The notes under the pieces: model-generated
Told to the model about the DNA's origin: nothing
What the model saw: the letters and a program-made list of their open reading frames with translations, nothing else
Database searches by the model: none
Shown here: positions 52,519 to 60,899 of the stretch, piece by piece
Layout of the letters: each line of letters opens with the position of its first letter
How positions within the stretch are numbered: position 1 is the first letter of the stretch
Origin: Pseudomonas sp. sp1636
GTDB lineage: Bacteria; Pseudomonadota; Gammaproteobacteria; Pseudomonadales; Pseudomonadaceae
NCBI RefSeq assembly: GCF_030376615.1
Contig: NZ_JARRAB010000023.1
Span: 1-64,000, forward strand
Direction: 5' to 3'
DNA length: 64,000 nt
Program-made: the position numbers and the translations under genes

Positions 52519-54272
52519 GGGGCACTCTCTGGTTTCTGGGGTTGCGGTCGGGTTTGCAAAACGCCGTTGTAGTGCTCACGCAGTCGCCGCTTCAGCGTCT
52601 TGCCAGTGGCACCAATGGGAAATTCGTCCCAGTCGATCAGCCACAGATGAACCAACTGCTGTTGCTCCGGTAGCCGGCGGTTGAGTTGCCGCTGCAATGC
52701 CTCGGCGTTGATGGGCTCTGCGTCAACATGCAGCGCGACCACCGCGGCGGGTAATTCCGGGCCAGTGGCTCGCTCGCGCACAGCGAAGACGCAGGTATCG
52801 AGCACACCTGGATGTTTCAGGAGCACTTCCTCCAGCGGCAGGGTGTATAGAGCGCCGTTGGCGGTGTGTATCACGTCCACTTCGCGGTCGAGGTGGACAA
52901 CTTCGCCATCCTTGCCCTCGCGCACCAAGTCGCCGGTGAACCACCAGCCATCCCGGGTAGCGGCGTAGTAGGTGTCATGGGCGTTCCAGTAGCCACCGAA
53001 CATGCTCTTGCCCTTGATCATCAGGCGACCGACTTCACCCCTGGGCACCGGCATACCCTCGGCGTCTGCGATCTTGATCATCGGCCCCAGCGGCGTTTTG
53101 CGCCCCACACGGCGTTCGAAACGCTTGGTCCAGGGGGTGGCAATACGCAGCAAGGCGGCGATACCCACTTCGCTGGAACCCAAGCCATCGACAAAAATGG
53201 AGCCGCGCCGGGGAATGCCGAGACGGGTAAAGAAGGAGCCCCGCGGAATAAACGCACGCTGCTGTACTTCGTGGCTGGCGTCGGCAGTCGTACCCCAAAT
53301 GCGCACGCTGTCGAGCGGACAATCCAGTGCTCCAGCCGCCATAAGGCGCATGTAGGTAATGGGAAAGCCGAAGAAGACCGTCGGCTCACGATGTTGCAAC
53401 TGGTGGATCAGACCGGGGACTTCGAGCGCACTGTCGATAATGCAACGCACCCCCATCAACAAAGCGCCGTGCAGGTATAGATGCGCTACCTGGTGGTTGA
53501 GGGGCAGCGCGATACAGGCCAGGTCGGCGGTGGATACCGGGTTGAACAGCACGATGGAACGCAGCGATTGAGCGATACCGTCGGATCTCAAGATCACGCC
53601 TTTGGGCACACCGGTGGTGCCGGAGGTATGCACGATATACAAGGGGTCGGTGGGGCCGCGCCGGCAATACGGAGCCGCGGGCAGGTGCTGGGCCAGCAAG
53701 GCGGCCAAGCTGTGTAAGCGCAGTTCTCGGTCGCCTGATTGTACCGGGGCGTCCACCAGCACTACCTGCTCCAGTGTGGACGGCAGAGCGTGACCTCCCA
53801 GATCGGCTAACTTCTGCCAACCCTCGTCATCGCTGATCAGCAGCTTGGCGCCCATACGCCCCATATAGCCCGCGGCGATGTCTGCAGCCACTTTGACGTT
53901 GATAGGCACAGCGATGGCGCCGATGCGCATGGCCGCCACGGAGAACAGGAAGTAATCGAAGTGATTGGCCTTGTAGATTGCCACCCGGTCACCCTCGATC
54001 ACGCCGAGGTGGTGCCAACAGGCGCAGAGGCGTTCGACCATGTCGAGCAGTTGCGCAGCACTCCAGTGCCGCTCCGCACTCCATGCCAGCGGCTGAGCCA
54101 GTTCAATCAGCTCACGCTCGCCGTGCCGGCGCGCCGAAAACTCGAGCGCACGGTCGACACGGTCGTCCCAACTCACGAGTAAGGCGAGGCGACCGCAAAA
54201 CCCCAGACGCACGATGACGAACCCCAGGTAACCGAGCACAAAGGCGAGGGGAATGTAGATCGCATAGCTCAT
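52482..54272 (-). CDS. membrane-anchored acyl-CoA synthetase-like enzyme
   Basis: A 596-residue ANL enzyme preceded by one N-terminal hydrophobic helix (about residues 4-24), which should anchor it in the inner membrane. The P-loop YIVHTSGTTGVPKGV (about 212-226), the motif FVDGLGSSEVG, GGYWNAHDTYYAATRDGWWFTGDL (given in part as RDGWWFTGDL) and the C-terminal catalytic-lysine region GATGKTLKRRL (about 555-563) are all present. It resembles long-chain acyl-CoA or fatty acyl-AMP synthetases, so a fatty acyl or hydrophobic aryl substrate is likely. Its ATG overlaps the acyltransferase stop (ATGA). This gives the operon two distinct acid-activating enzymes. Confidence 0.87.
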   Translation of the reverse strand: MSYAIYIPLAFVLGYLGFVIVRLGFCGRLALLVSWDDRVDRALEFSARRHGERELIELAQPLAWSAERHWSAAQLLDMVERLCACWHHLGVIEGDRVAIYKANHFDYFLFSVAAMRIGAIAVPINVKVAADIAAGYMGRMGAKLLISDDEGWQKLADLGGHALPSTLEQVVLVDAPVQSGDRELRLHSLAALLAQHLPAAPYCRRGPTDPLYIVHTSGTTGVPKGVILRSDGIAQSLRSIVLFNPVSTADLACIALPLNHQVAHLYLHGALLMGVRCIIDSALEVPGLIHQLQHREPTVFFGFPITYMRLMAAGALDCPLDSVRIWGTTADASHEVQQRAFIPRGSFFTRLGIPRRGSIFVDGLGSSEVGIAALLRIATPWTKRFERRVGRKTPLGPMIKIADAEGMPVPRGEVGRLMIKGKSMFGGYWNAHDTYYAATRDGWWFTGDLVREGKDGEVVHLDREVDVIHTANGALYTLPLEEVLLKHPGVLDTCVFAVRERATGPELPAAVVALHVDAEPINAEALQRQLNRRLPEQQQLVHLWLIDWDEFPIGATGKTLKRRLREHYNGVLQTRPQPQKPESAPCASSVRDWQPV

Positions 54273-55705
54273 AGCGACGGCAACTTTGCGCAGGGAGCTT
54301 CCAGCTCGTCCAACAGCTGCCGCAGTACGCTGAGGAAAGGTGTCGCGAACTCCTGACGAATGTCGCTGAAAGCCGCACGGCGATAGACCAGATCCAGCTG
54401 CATGCGACCGTTCACCGTGGGGGTGTAGAGGATGAAATCGTAGGGCGGTACCAGGCAGCCAAAACCGACGTAGCTCTGCGTGGTGTGCTGCGGCGAACCG
54501 AACGAGGAGAAATCCTCCTCGATACGCCCCGGATTGGAATAACAGGCGTTGGTGCCCTGACAGCGGTTCAGCAGGCGGCGCGAGAGGCCCCTCAGCAAGC
54601 GCGGTCGCAACAGCGGCAGCAGCGATTCGAGGCGCCCCAGTGCGGTGCCGATCTGGCGCTCACTGCGCGCCGCGTCTATGGCTTCATGTACGCTGCGCAC
54701 CAGTGCAGGCGTGGCCTGGCCGACCCTCAGGCGGATGTTGCTGGGCACCAGATAGTTGCGGAAGCTGCGGTCGTAGCTGTGATCGATCAACCGACGCAGG
54801 CTCACTGCGCAGGTAATGCGCAAAGCCCGACGTTGCCCAACGCCATTGTTTGCGCCATTGCTGGACTCCATCAGACGCGCCAGCGCCGCGCACAGCAGTG
54901 TGTTCACAGTGACGCCGTTGTCCCGTGCACCTGCGCACAATCTTCTCTCAAGATCCTGTGGCAACAGGCTCTGGAAGAAATCCAGTCGACCGATGGCCGG
55001 GTCTTTTGCGCGCCCCTCCCAGCGCTGGCCATGCAGGCCCACGCGCAATCCCACATCGTGACGCAGCAAGTCGACGGCGACGCTGCCCAGCGCGCGCGCC
55101 CAGCGCAGACTGCGCTCAAGCGGGCGGTACCATTGCGGACGTATTTCAGTCAGCGGCGAAAAGGGCAATATACCGGTGAGCACGAACGCGCCCGGCACCC
55201 CAGTAAGGCATGCGTAATGATCGATAATCGAGCGCAACAGCAGGCAGTCACTGCGCGCATCGGCCACACCGTGGTGGCTGCTCAGATACACACAGGAATT
55301 GTGCCCACTGCCCGCGGTGACCAGCAGCAGTTGCAGCGGCGGACGGTCGCGCCAGTTCAGCCGGCGAGCCGAGCTGAAGTCCATCAGCAGGTGGCGAAAG
55401 CCGGGATCGCCAAAGTCGCAGTCATTGAGGTATTCACGGTGCTCCACCCAGCGAGCGCTACTGCTGTCGTGTTCGTGCAGCGCCGAACCAGCAGGCCGAG
55501 TACGCAACAGCGGAATTTGCGCCACAGCGCGCTGTACGCTTTGCTCCAGCAGCGACGGATCCAGGCGCCCGCTGACGATCAGGATCTGGTTGGTATTGAC
55601 ATTGGCCAGGTCGCCCAGGTGCACGAAAACTTCGGCCAGGGCGTCCAGCGGGCGCGCATTGCCGGGAGCAGCGACAGCCGCAACGCTTGTACTCAGAGTG
55701 GTCAC
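54269..55705 (-). CDS. condensation/acyltransferase-like enzyme
   Basis: A 478-residue protein of the chloramphenicol-acetyltransferase-like/condensation superfamily. The catalytic motif is HHxxxD in SSHHGVADARSD (H144, H145, D149), and a C-terminal DFSSFG-type block (SNPGRIEEDFSSFG, PYDFILYTPTVNG) resembles the DFGWG-like support motif of PapA and condensation enzymes. GTG at 55705 follows GAGGGAAC at ideal spacing; an ATG 45 bases earlier overlaps the SDR gene and lacks a ribosome binding site. Such enzymes form esters or amides from CoA thioesters, so it may join an acyl group to an aryl amine or phenol. Substrates are inferred only. Confidence 0.82.
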   Translation of the reverse strand: MTTLSTSVAAVAAPGNARPLDALAEVFVHLGDLANVNTNQILIVSGRLDPSLLEQSVQRAVAQIPLLRTRPAGSALHEHDSSSARWVEHREYLNDCDFGDPGFRHLLMDFSSARRLNWRDRPPLQLLLVTAGSGHNSCVYLSSHHGVADARSDCLLLRSIIDHYACLTGVPGAFVLTGILPFSPLTEIRPQWYRPLERSLRWARALGSVAVDLLRHDVGLRVGLHGQRWEGRAKDPAIGRLDFFQSLLPQDLERRLCAGARDNGVTVNTLLCAALARLMESSNGANNGVGQRRALRITCAVSLRRLIDHSYDRSFRNYLVPSNIRLRVGQATPALVRSVHEAIDAARSERQIGTALGRLESLLPLLRPRLLRGLSRRLLNRCQGTNACYSNPGRIEEDFSSFGSPQHTTQSYVGFGCLVPPYDFILYTPTVNGRMQLDLVYRRAAFSDIRQEFATPFLSVLRQLLDELEAPCAKLPSL

Positions 55706-55715
55706 GGCGGTTCCC

Positions 55716-56825
55716 TCAGTCTGCTTTAGCGACGGCATCTTCGTGCGCATCCGTTACGTCGATCGACTCGTCGGCATACCAGCTGCACAGGCTGTACAAC
55801 TCTTCCGACGACAGCGGCTGAATCCCTTGGCCGCAACCGATAGCGGCGTCGAGCTTCGCGCGCTCGAACTGCCATTCGGTACGTGCAAAGGGTTTGTTGG
55901 CTCCTACGGCGCGGTCGAACTTCTGCTCCAGCGCAGTGGTAGGCGCGCCCAGGCAGGTGTCTATACCAGCCACCTCACCCCAGATGCGCACTATCTCGCG
56001 CATGGGCAGATGGATACCGCCAGCACTGTGGAACACCTCGAAATCGCAGCCGGCATGCTGGCGCAGCGTCAGCGAACAGGCGTCCGCCGTGAGCTGGTCG
56101 ATCGGCACCAGATCCGGGCGCGTATTCCCCAACAGATCCAGCGCCAACTCTTTGTGGCCGGCCTTGGCCAGGGCGGCCATCGCGTCCTGGAACATATAAA
56201 AACCAAAGCCGTTGCGGTGCGCCCAGCCGGTGGCGCGGTGGCCGACGACCACGGTGGGGCGAAATACGGTTACCGGCAGGCCGCAACGCAAGTAGAGGAG
56301 ATGCAGCGCCTGCTCGGTGCTCCACTTGGTGACCTGGTAGGTGTTGAGCATGCGGCTCTTGGCATGCAGCTCCTCGCGTACCGGCCCGCCGCTCATACCC
56401 GCCACATAGGCGGTGGAAACGTAGTAGAAACGACGGCAGAGCGGCGCCAGACGTAGGACGGTCTCGTACAGACGGGTGCTGTTGCCTACGTTGGTGTCGA
56501 AAGACAACCCGAGCTTATGGGCTGAATAACTCATCTCGGCCGCCACATGCCAAACTTCGGTGATACCTCCCAACTCGGCACTGGTGAGCGCGGTCTCCAG
56601 CTCGGCGAAGTCGATATTGATAACCTTGAGATACCTTTTCAGCGCACCGTTGATGTCTAGCCCGCAACCCTGGGCTGCAGCGACTACGGCAGTAACAGTG
56701 CGCACGCCATCGGGGTCGTTGCGAGAGAGAGCTGTCACATGAGCGCCGCGCGCCAGAAGGCTCGCGGCCAGAGCGCTGCCGACAAACCCGGTGGCGCCGG
56801 TAATAAGAACCTGATGCACTTTCAT
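55716..56825 (-). CDS. extended SDR, thioester-reductase-like
   Basis: A 369-residue NAD(P)-binding protein of the NAD_binding_4 (male sterility/thioester reductase) group. The dinucleotide motif is ITGATGFVG (residues 8-16) and the catalytic triad residues are T138, Y163 and K167 (YQVTKW). Other marks are EVWHVAAEMSYSA and FRPTVVVGHRATGW. As a free-standing R-domain-like protein it could reduce an acyl or aryl thioester to aldehyde or alcohol. This would parallel the GriC/GriD reduction step in grixazone synthesis; alternatively it is a sugar or sterol-type SDR. It follows the GriH-like gene by 73 bases. Confidence 0.83.
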   Translation of the reverse strand: MKVHQVLITGATGFVGSALAASLLARGAHVTALSRNDPDGVRTVTAVVAAAQGCGLDINGALKRYLKVINIDFAELETALTSAELGGITEVWHVAAEMSYSAHKLGLSFDTNVGNSTRLYETVLRLAPLCRRFYYVSTAYVAGMSGGPVREELHAKSRMLNTYQVTKWSTEQALHLLYLRCGLPVTVFRPTVVVGHRATGWAHRNGFGFYMFQDAMAALAKAGHKELALDLLGNTRPDLVPIDQLTADACSLTLRQHAGCDFEVFHSAGGIHLPMREIVRIWGEVAGIDTCLGAPTTALEQKFDRAVGANKPFARTEWQFERAKLDAAIGCGQGIQPLSSEELYSLCSWYADESIDVTDAHEDAVAKAD

Positions 56826-56898
56826 ACTCCTTTTTTCCGGTTAGTTGCATAGCAGCAGGGCGAGCCAGCACAGGCTCGGCATCTGCAGGGCGACGGAA

Positions 56899-58212
56899 TC
56901 AAAGTTCGATGATGTGCTCGTCTACTTTCACGCCGACGTGACGACCAGGCTCGGTGCCAAAGCCAAGAACGCGGTCACCAGGCTTGAGTTCGGTGACATT
57001 GAGGGGCTTGGATTTGTCGGAAAACACGCGTACATGCCAGTCGTCCTGCATGATGATGTTGACCTTGCGGTTATCCGGGAACGTAGCCTCGATCAGAATC
57101 AGCGGACGGATTTCGGTCTTGGCGCGACCGACGAAAACCTGGCGGGTTTCGCCGCGAGCATTGACCGTGGTGAGCGAGCTACCGGCGCGCAGCTCGCTGA
57201 TATAGCTGGTGCGGTCATTGCCCTGGAACACATAGCTATGCACCGAGGCGGCATTGATGCGGAAGGGGCGCAATTCCATATACGGCAGATGGAAAACCTC
57301 CGGGCAGCAGAGGATGCCACCGGTGGAGGTTGAGCCCACCAATATGCCTTCATCCGGATTGAACATATGGGTGGTGTCGATGCAGGCGCGGTAGCCCAGG
57401 CCCAGGTGAGTGATGCGATCGATGACACCGACCTGGATTTCAATCTTCGGCGATGCCTGCGCATCCATTTTTTTTGCAAAACGGTCGAACTGTTCCATGG
57501 TGACGAAGGAGGCCAGCACGCCATCACTGCCCAACTCCAGTACGCCCAGCGCGATTACCGCGTCGTCCACGTCCTGGTGCACTTCCTTGAGCAGCACCGT
57601 GTTGGTCTTGTGCAGTTCGGCAATGACCAATTCCAGCGGGATATTGGTCGAATCCTTGAACGACACCATCAGAAAGTCGTAGTGCATGCCTCGATGGAAG
57701 GATGCGTGGAGGCTGCTGGCATTGTCTACGTGGGTACGCCAGCTGGTGCGATAACCGGCCTCGCGAGCAGCGGCGAGCACCTGCGCTTTACTGCTCGACA
57801 CGACGGCGACACGGCGGCAAGGTTCGCTGGACTCGATCAGCGTGCCGATTGCGCCCCACTCTTCCAGGCTATCGACCTGCAACACGCGCTGCAGGCGCGG
57901 GGATATCGCCTCATTCAGCGTTTTGTAATTGTCGGCATAGAGCACAATGCCGTTGTAACGGCCCTGGCCCAGGCGTTGCACGACCGCCCCGCGGCTTTCC
58001 TCATCGAGTGCCGCCAGGACGCGGGAGTCGTACCAGAGCACGTGTTCGCGACTCTCCGGTAGATTCGTGTTCGTTGGGAAGAGCGCAGTATTGCTCGGCG
58101 GCATCGGCTCGAGTGGCGTGCTGGGTTCGCGTATCTCGGCAACCGGCTGCTGGGGGGTTCCCTTGCTGGCGGCCTTGCCGGCGACCTGGGAGAGGGTCTG
58201 AACTTGATCCAT
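56899..58212 (-). CDS. GriH/3-dehydroquinate synthase II-like enzyme
   Basis: A 437-residue member of the DHQ synthase II family (MJ1249 in archaea, GriH in Streptomyces griseus), NAD-dependent, unrelated to ordinary AroB. Marks include LLKEVHQDVDDAVIALGVLE, DRITHLGLGYRACIDTTHM (partial), GEGILVGSTSTGG-type block (DEGILVGSTSTGGILCCPE) and the C-terminal LNVTELKPGDRVLGFG. With the GriI-like aldolase it should close the ring to 3-amino-4-hydroxybenzoate. The ATG at 58212 (AGGA upstream) leaves a 55-residue Pro/Ser/Thr-rich N-terminal extension before the core, absent from MJ1249. It is the first gene of the ten-gene operon. Confidence 0.86.
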   Translation of the reverse strand: MDQVQTLSQVAGKAASKGTPQQPVAEIREPSTPLEPMPPSNTALFPTNTNLPESREHVLWYDSRVLAALDEESRGAVVQRLGQGRYNGIVLYADNYKTLNEAISPRLQRVLQVDSLEEWGAIGTLIESSEPCRRVAVVSSSKAQVLAAAREAGYRTSWRTHVDNASSLHASFHRGMHYDFLMVSFKDSTNIPLELVIAELHKTNTVLLKEVHQDVDDAVIALGVLELGSDGVLASFVTMEQFDRFAKKMDAQASPKIEIQVGVIDRITHLGLGYRACIDTTHMFNPDEGILVGSTSTGGILCCPEVFHLPYMELRPFRINAASVHSYVFQGNDRTSYISELRAGSSLTTVNARGETRQVFVGRAKTEIRPLILIEATFPDNRKVNIIMQDDWHVRVFSDKSKPLNVTELKPGDRVLGFGTEPGRHVGVKVDEHIIEL

Positions 58213-58600
58213 GACGTCGTCCTGATTGAGTGCAGGGGGGGCGGACAGTTCGCCGCGCCCCGATCGAGCTTGCGGCGGGGCCGCGAGAAGGTGACAAGGC
58301 GCTCTGCTGCCCTGCTCATGACTGGCAGCCGCTGCCTCTGAAACGAGCCTATCCAGAGGGCAGAAAGGCGTCACCTAGCAGAAGTGTTAGTTGCGCGACG
58401 ACGACCGGATGACGCTCGACATCTGCCGCACCGGGATGGCCTCGAACCGCAGCGCCGGCAGATCAACATCGCCAGCGCCCTTGCCGCGGCAATCGAGAGC
58501 GCAACATAGGTTGCCCGGGCACATTCGGATACCGCCCATGACTTGGTCTCGAGATGCCCACAGCGCTATGCTCGCCCAGCACCCTCAGTGGAGTTCACCT
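58213..58600. other. 388-base promoter region of the aryl operon
   Basis: The spacer between the divergent GriH-like and DUF411 genes. It holds CTGCC-N12-GGCAG at 58307-58328 and a stem of CTGCCTCTG (58333-58341) with CAGAGGGCAG (58355-58364). A plus-strand frame at 58391-58500 looks like an old gene tail and is not convincing. The operon promoter must lie here, probably near these dyads. Confidence 0.45.
58307..58328. promoter_or_regulatory. inverted repeat, candidate operator of aryl operon
   Basis: CTGCC and GGCAG arms 12 bases apart upstream of the GriH-like gene. Shares CTGC...GCAG arms with the dyad before the LuxR gene (43798). Possible binding site of that regulator. Confidence 0.35.
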
Positions 58601-59035
58601 ATGCGCCCGTTAATCCTTATCGCCAGCCTCTTCGCCGGTCTCGCCCAGGCCGCCGAGCCGATCGACATCGACGTCCACCGCGACGCTAATTGTGGCTGCT
58701 GCAAGGCCTGGATCAGCCATCTGCAGGAGAACGGCTTCAACGTCATCGACCACGTCGAAAACGACATGAGCGCGCTCAAGCAGCGCCTCGGCGTGCCGCC
58801 GCGCCTGGCCTCGTGCCACACCGGGGTGATCGACGGCAAGTTCGTCGAGGGCCACGTACCCGCCGCCGTCATCCTCAAGCTGCGCCAGCAGCCTGATCTG
58901 CTCGGCGCCGCCGTACCGGGCATGCCGGCCGGCTCGCCGGGCATGGAGATGGGGAATCGCCAGCAGGCCTACCAGGTCATCGGTCTGGATCGGCAGGGCA
59001 AGGAGCGCGTGCTCGCCGACTACCCGGGCAACTGA
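58601..59035 (+). CDS. DUF411 family periplasmic protein
   Basis: A 144-residue exported protein with signal peptide MRPLILIASLFAGLAQAAE. The mature domain has the DUF411 core: DVHRDANCGCCKAWISHL with its CxCC cysteine cluster, then RLGVPPRLASCHTGVIDGKFVEGHVPA (given in part as SCHTGVIDGKFVEGHVPA). DUF411 proteins are linked to metal handling, often copper. The ATG at 58601 follows GGAG; the open frame upstream is unrelated. It marks the right boundary of the secondary-metabolite cluster. Confidence 0.9.
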   Translation: MRPLILIASLFAGLAQAAEPIDIDVHRDANCGCCKAWISHLQENGFNVIDHVENDMSALKQRLGVPPRLASCHTGVIDGKFVEGHVPAAVILKLRQQPDLLGAAVPGMPAGSPGMEMGNRQQAYQVIGLDRQGKERVLADYPGN

Positions 59036-59105
59036 CCGACCGCGCTGGCGCCAGCAGCGCAGGGCGAGGACACTGAGCATCGGTCATGGCCAAGGGAGCC
59101 GGGCA

Positions 59106-59969
59106 ATGCGCTGGAAACGGGCAAGACGCAGCGACAACGTGGTGGAGGCGCGCGGCAGTGGCGCCAGGCGCTTCGGCGGCGGCAAGGGTTTGAGCCTCGG
59201 CGGCGTCGCCGTGGTGGTGATCGTCGGCCTGCTGATGGGCCAGGATCCGCTGCAGATCCTCGCTCAGCTGGCCGGCCAGACCAGCTCGCTCGGCCAGCCA
59301 CAAGCCGAACGACCGGCAGCCAACGACGAACAACTGCAGTTCGTGCGCGCCATTCTCGGCGACACCGAGGACACGTGGCGCGCGCTCTTCCAGAGCGCCA
59401 ACCGCCAATACCGCGACCCGACCCTGGTGCTGTTCCGTGGCGGGATCAATTCGGCCTGCGGCTTCGCCAGCTCGGCGGTCGGCCCCTTCTACTGCCCTGG
59501 CGATCGACGGGTCTACCTGGATCTGGAGTTCTTCCGCGAATTGGAGCAGCGCTTCGCCGCGACCGGCGATTTCGCCCAGGCCTACGTGATCGCCCATGAG
59601 GTGGGCCACCACGTGCAGACCCTGCTCGGGGTTTCCGCCAAGGTGAATGCCGCGCGGCAACGTGGCGAACGCATGGAAGGCGACAGCGGCCTGTTGGTGC
59701 GCCAGGAGTTGCAGGCCGATTGCCTGGCCGGGGTCTGGGCCCATCACGCCCAGCAACGCCTCGACTGGCTGGAACCGGGCGATCTGGAAGAAGCGCTGAA
59801 TGCGGCCAATGCCATCGGCGACGATCGCCTGCAGCAACAGGCGCGCGGCCAGGTGGTGCCGGACTCCTTCACCCACGGCAGCTCGGCGCAGCGCATGCGC
59901 TGGTTCAACACCGGCTTCGAGCAAGGCAACGTCAAGCGTTGCGATACCTTCCAGAGCGCCCGCCTCTAA
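59106..59969 (+). CDS. YpfJ-like neutral zinc metallopeptidase
   Basis: A 287-residue membrane-anchored zinc metallopeptidase of the YpfJ family. One N-terminal helix (LSLGGVAVVVIVGLLMG, about 29-45) is followed by the domain with zinc motif VIAHEVGHHVQ (HExxH, about 164-174), the downstream QELQADCLAGVW ligand block and GPFYCPGDRRVYLDLEFF. The substrate is unknown. It begins MRWKRARRSDNVVEARG, typical of the family. Confidence 0.92.
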   Translation: MRWKRARRSDNVVEARGSGARRFGGGKGLSLGGVAVVVIVGLLMGQDPLQILAQLAGQTSSLGQPQAERPAANDEQLQFVRAILGDTEDTWRALFQSANRQYRDPTLVLFRGGINSACGFASSAVGPFYCPGDRRVYLDLEFFRELEQRFAATGDFAQAYVIAHEVGHHVQTLLGVSAKVNAARQRGERMEGDSGLLVRQELQADCLAGVWAHHAQQRLDWLEPGDLEEALNAANAIGDDRLQQQARGQVVPDSFTHGSSAQRMRWFNTGFEQGNVKRCDTFQSARL

Positions 59970-60011
59970 CCTGGCGCGGCCGGCGATTCGCGCAATCCAC
60001 GCGGCTGTCGC

Positions 60012-60899
60012 CTATTGCATCCAGGGCGGCGGCGGTTCTTCGCCGACGGGGGCATCTTCGGCATTGAGCAGCGTTTGGCGGCGCGCTTCCTCGGCCAGGG
60101 TGGCTTTGATCTCGCGCAGCACCGCATCGATGTCGGCAGCCTCGTCAGGATCGTCGAACTCGCCGGTCAACGGGCTTTCCGGGGTCAGCTCACCGGCCTC
60201 GTACAGTGCCCACATTTCCTTGGCGAACTTGCTGTACTTGAGTTCCGGAGCGAACTGGCCGAAGTAGGCGGACATGTTGCCGACGTCGCGCTCGAGCATG
60301 CTGAAGGCATGGTTGTTAGCGGCGGCATCCACCGCTTGCGGCAGGTCGATGATCACCGGGCCTTCGGGGCCGAGCAGCACGTTGAACTCGGACAAGTCGC
60401 CATGCACCAGGCCGGCGCAGAGCATCTTGACCACCTCGGCGATCATGAAGGCATGGAATTCGCGGGCGTCTTCCGGGTGCAGGTCGACATCGTTGAGGCG
60501 CGGTGCGACATCGCCCTCATCGTCGAGAACCAACTCCATCAGCAGCACGCCTTCGAGGAAGTCATAGGGCTTGGGTACCCGCACCCCGGCGGAGGCCAGG
60601 CGAAACAAGGCGGCCACCTCGGCGTTCTGCCAGGCATCTTCCTGGCCCTTGCGACCGTACTTGGTGCCCTTGGTCATGGCCCGCATATCGCGGCTGCTGC
60701 GCACCTTGCGACCTTCCTGATACTGCGCCGCCTGGCGGAAACTGCGCTTGTTCGCCTCTTTATAGACCTTGGCGCAACGCAGTTCATCGCCGCAGCGCAC
60801 CACGTACACCGCAGCTTCCTTACCACTCATCAGCGGGCGTATAACCTCGTCGACCAGACCAGCCTCGACCAGGGGTTCAATACGTTTTGGTGTCTTCAT
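60012..60899 (-). CDS. RIO-type serine protein kinase
   Basis: A 295-residue RIO1-like protein kinase. RIO kinases are best known from archaeal and eukaryotic ribosome assembly but occur in some proteobacteria. Motifs are MSGKEAAVYVV (flexible P-loop), CAKVYKEANKRSF (catalytic Lys), LVHGDLSEFNVLL (catalytic loop HGDLSEFN) and VIIDLPQAVD (the metal-binding Asp in IDLPQ). The C terminus is acidic (EFDDPDEAADIDAV) and Pro-rich at the end. I chose MKTPKRIEPLVEAGL at 60899; two in-frame upstream starts add short unrelated residues. Its bacterial substrate is unknown. Confidence 0.9.
   Translation of the reverse strand: MKTPKRIEPLVEAGLVDEVIRPLMSGKEAAVYVVRCGDELRCAKVYKEANKRSFRQAAQYQEGRKVRSSRDMRAMTKGTKYGRKGQEDAWQNAEVAALFRLASAGVRVPKPYDFLEGVLLMELVLDDEGDVAPRLNDVDLHPEDAREFHAFMIAEVVKMLCAGLVHGDLSEFNVLLGPEGPVIIDLPQAVDAAANNHAFSMLERDVGNMSAYFGQFAPELKYSKFAKEMWALYEAGELTPESPLTGEFDDPDEAADIDAVLREIKATLAEEARRQTLLNAEDAPVGEEPPPPWMQ

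Noticed and set aside
44593..58212. PKS or NRPS megasynthase or aryl-polyene cluster.
   Set aside because: No ketosynthase, carrier protein or condensation-adenylation megagene is present; only stand-alone ligases and a single HHxxxD acyltransferase.
58391..58600. A longer DUF411 protein starting at 58391.
   Set aside because: The added residues are unlike the family and lack a ribosome binding site; the ATG at 58601 gives a proper signal peptide.
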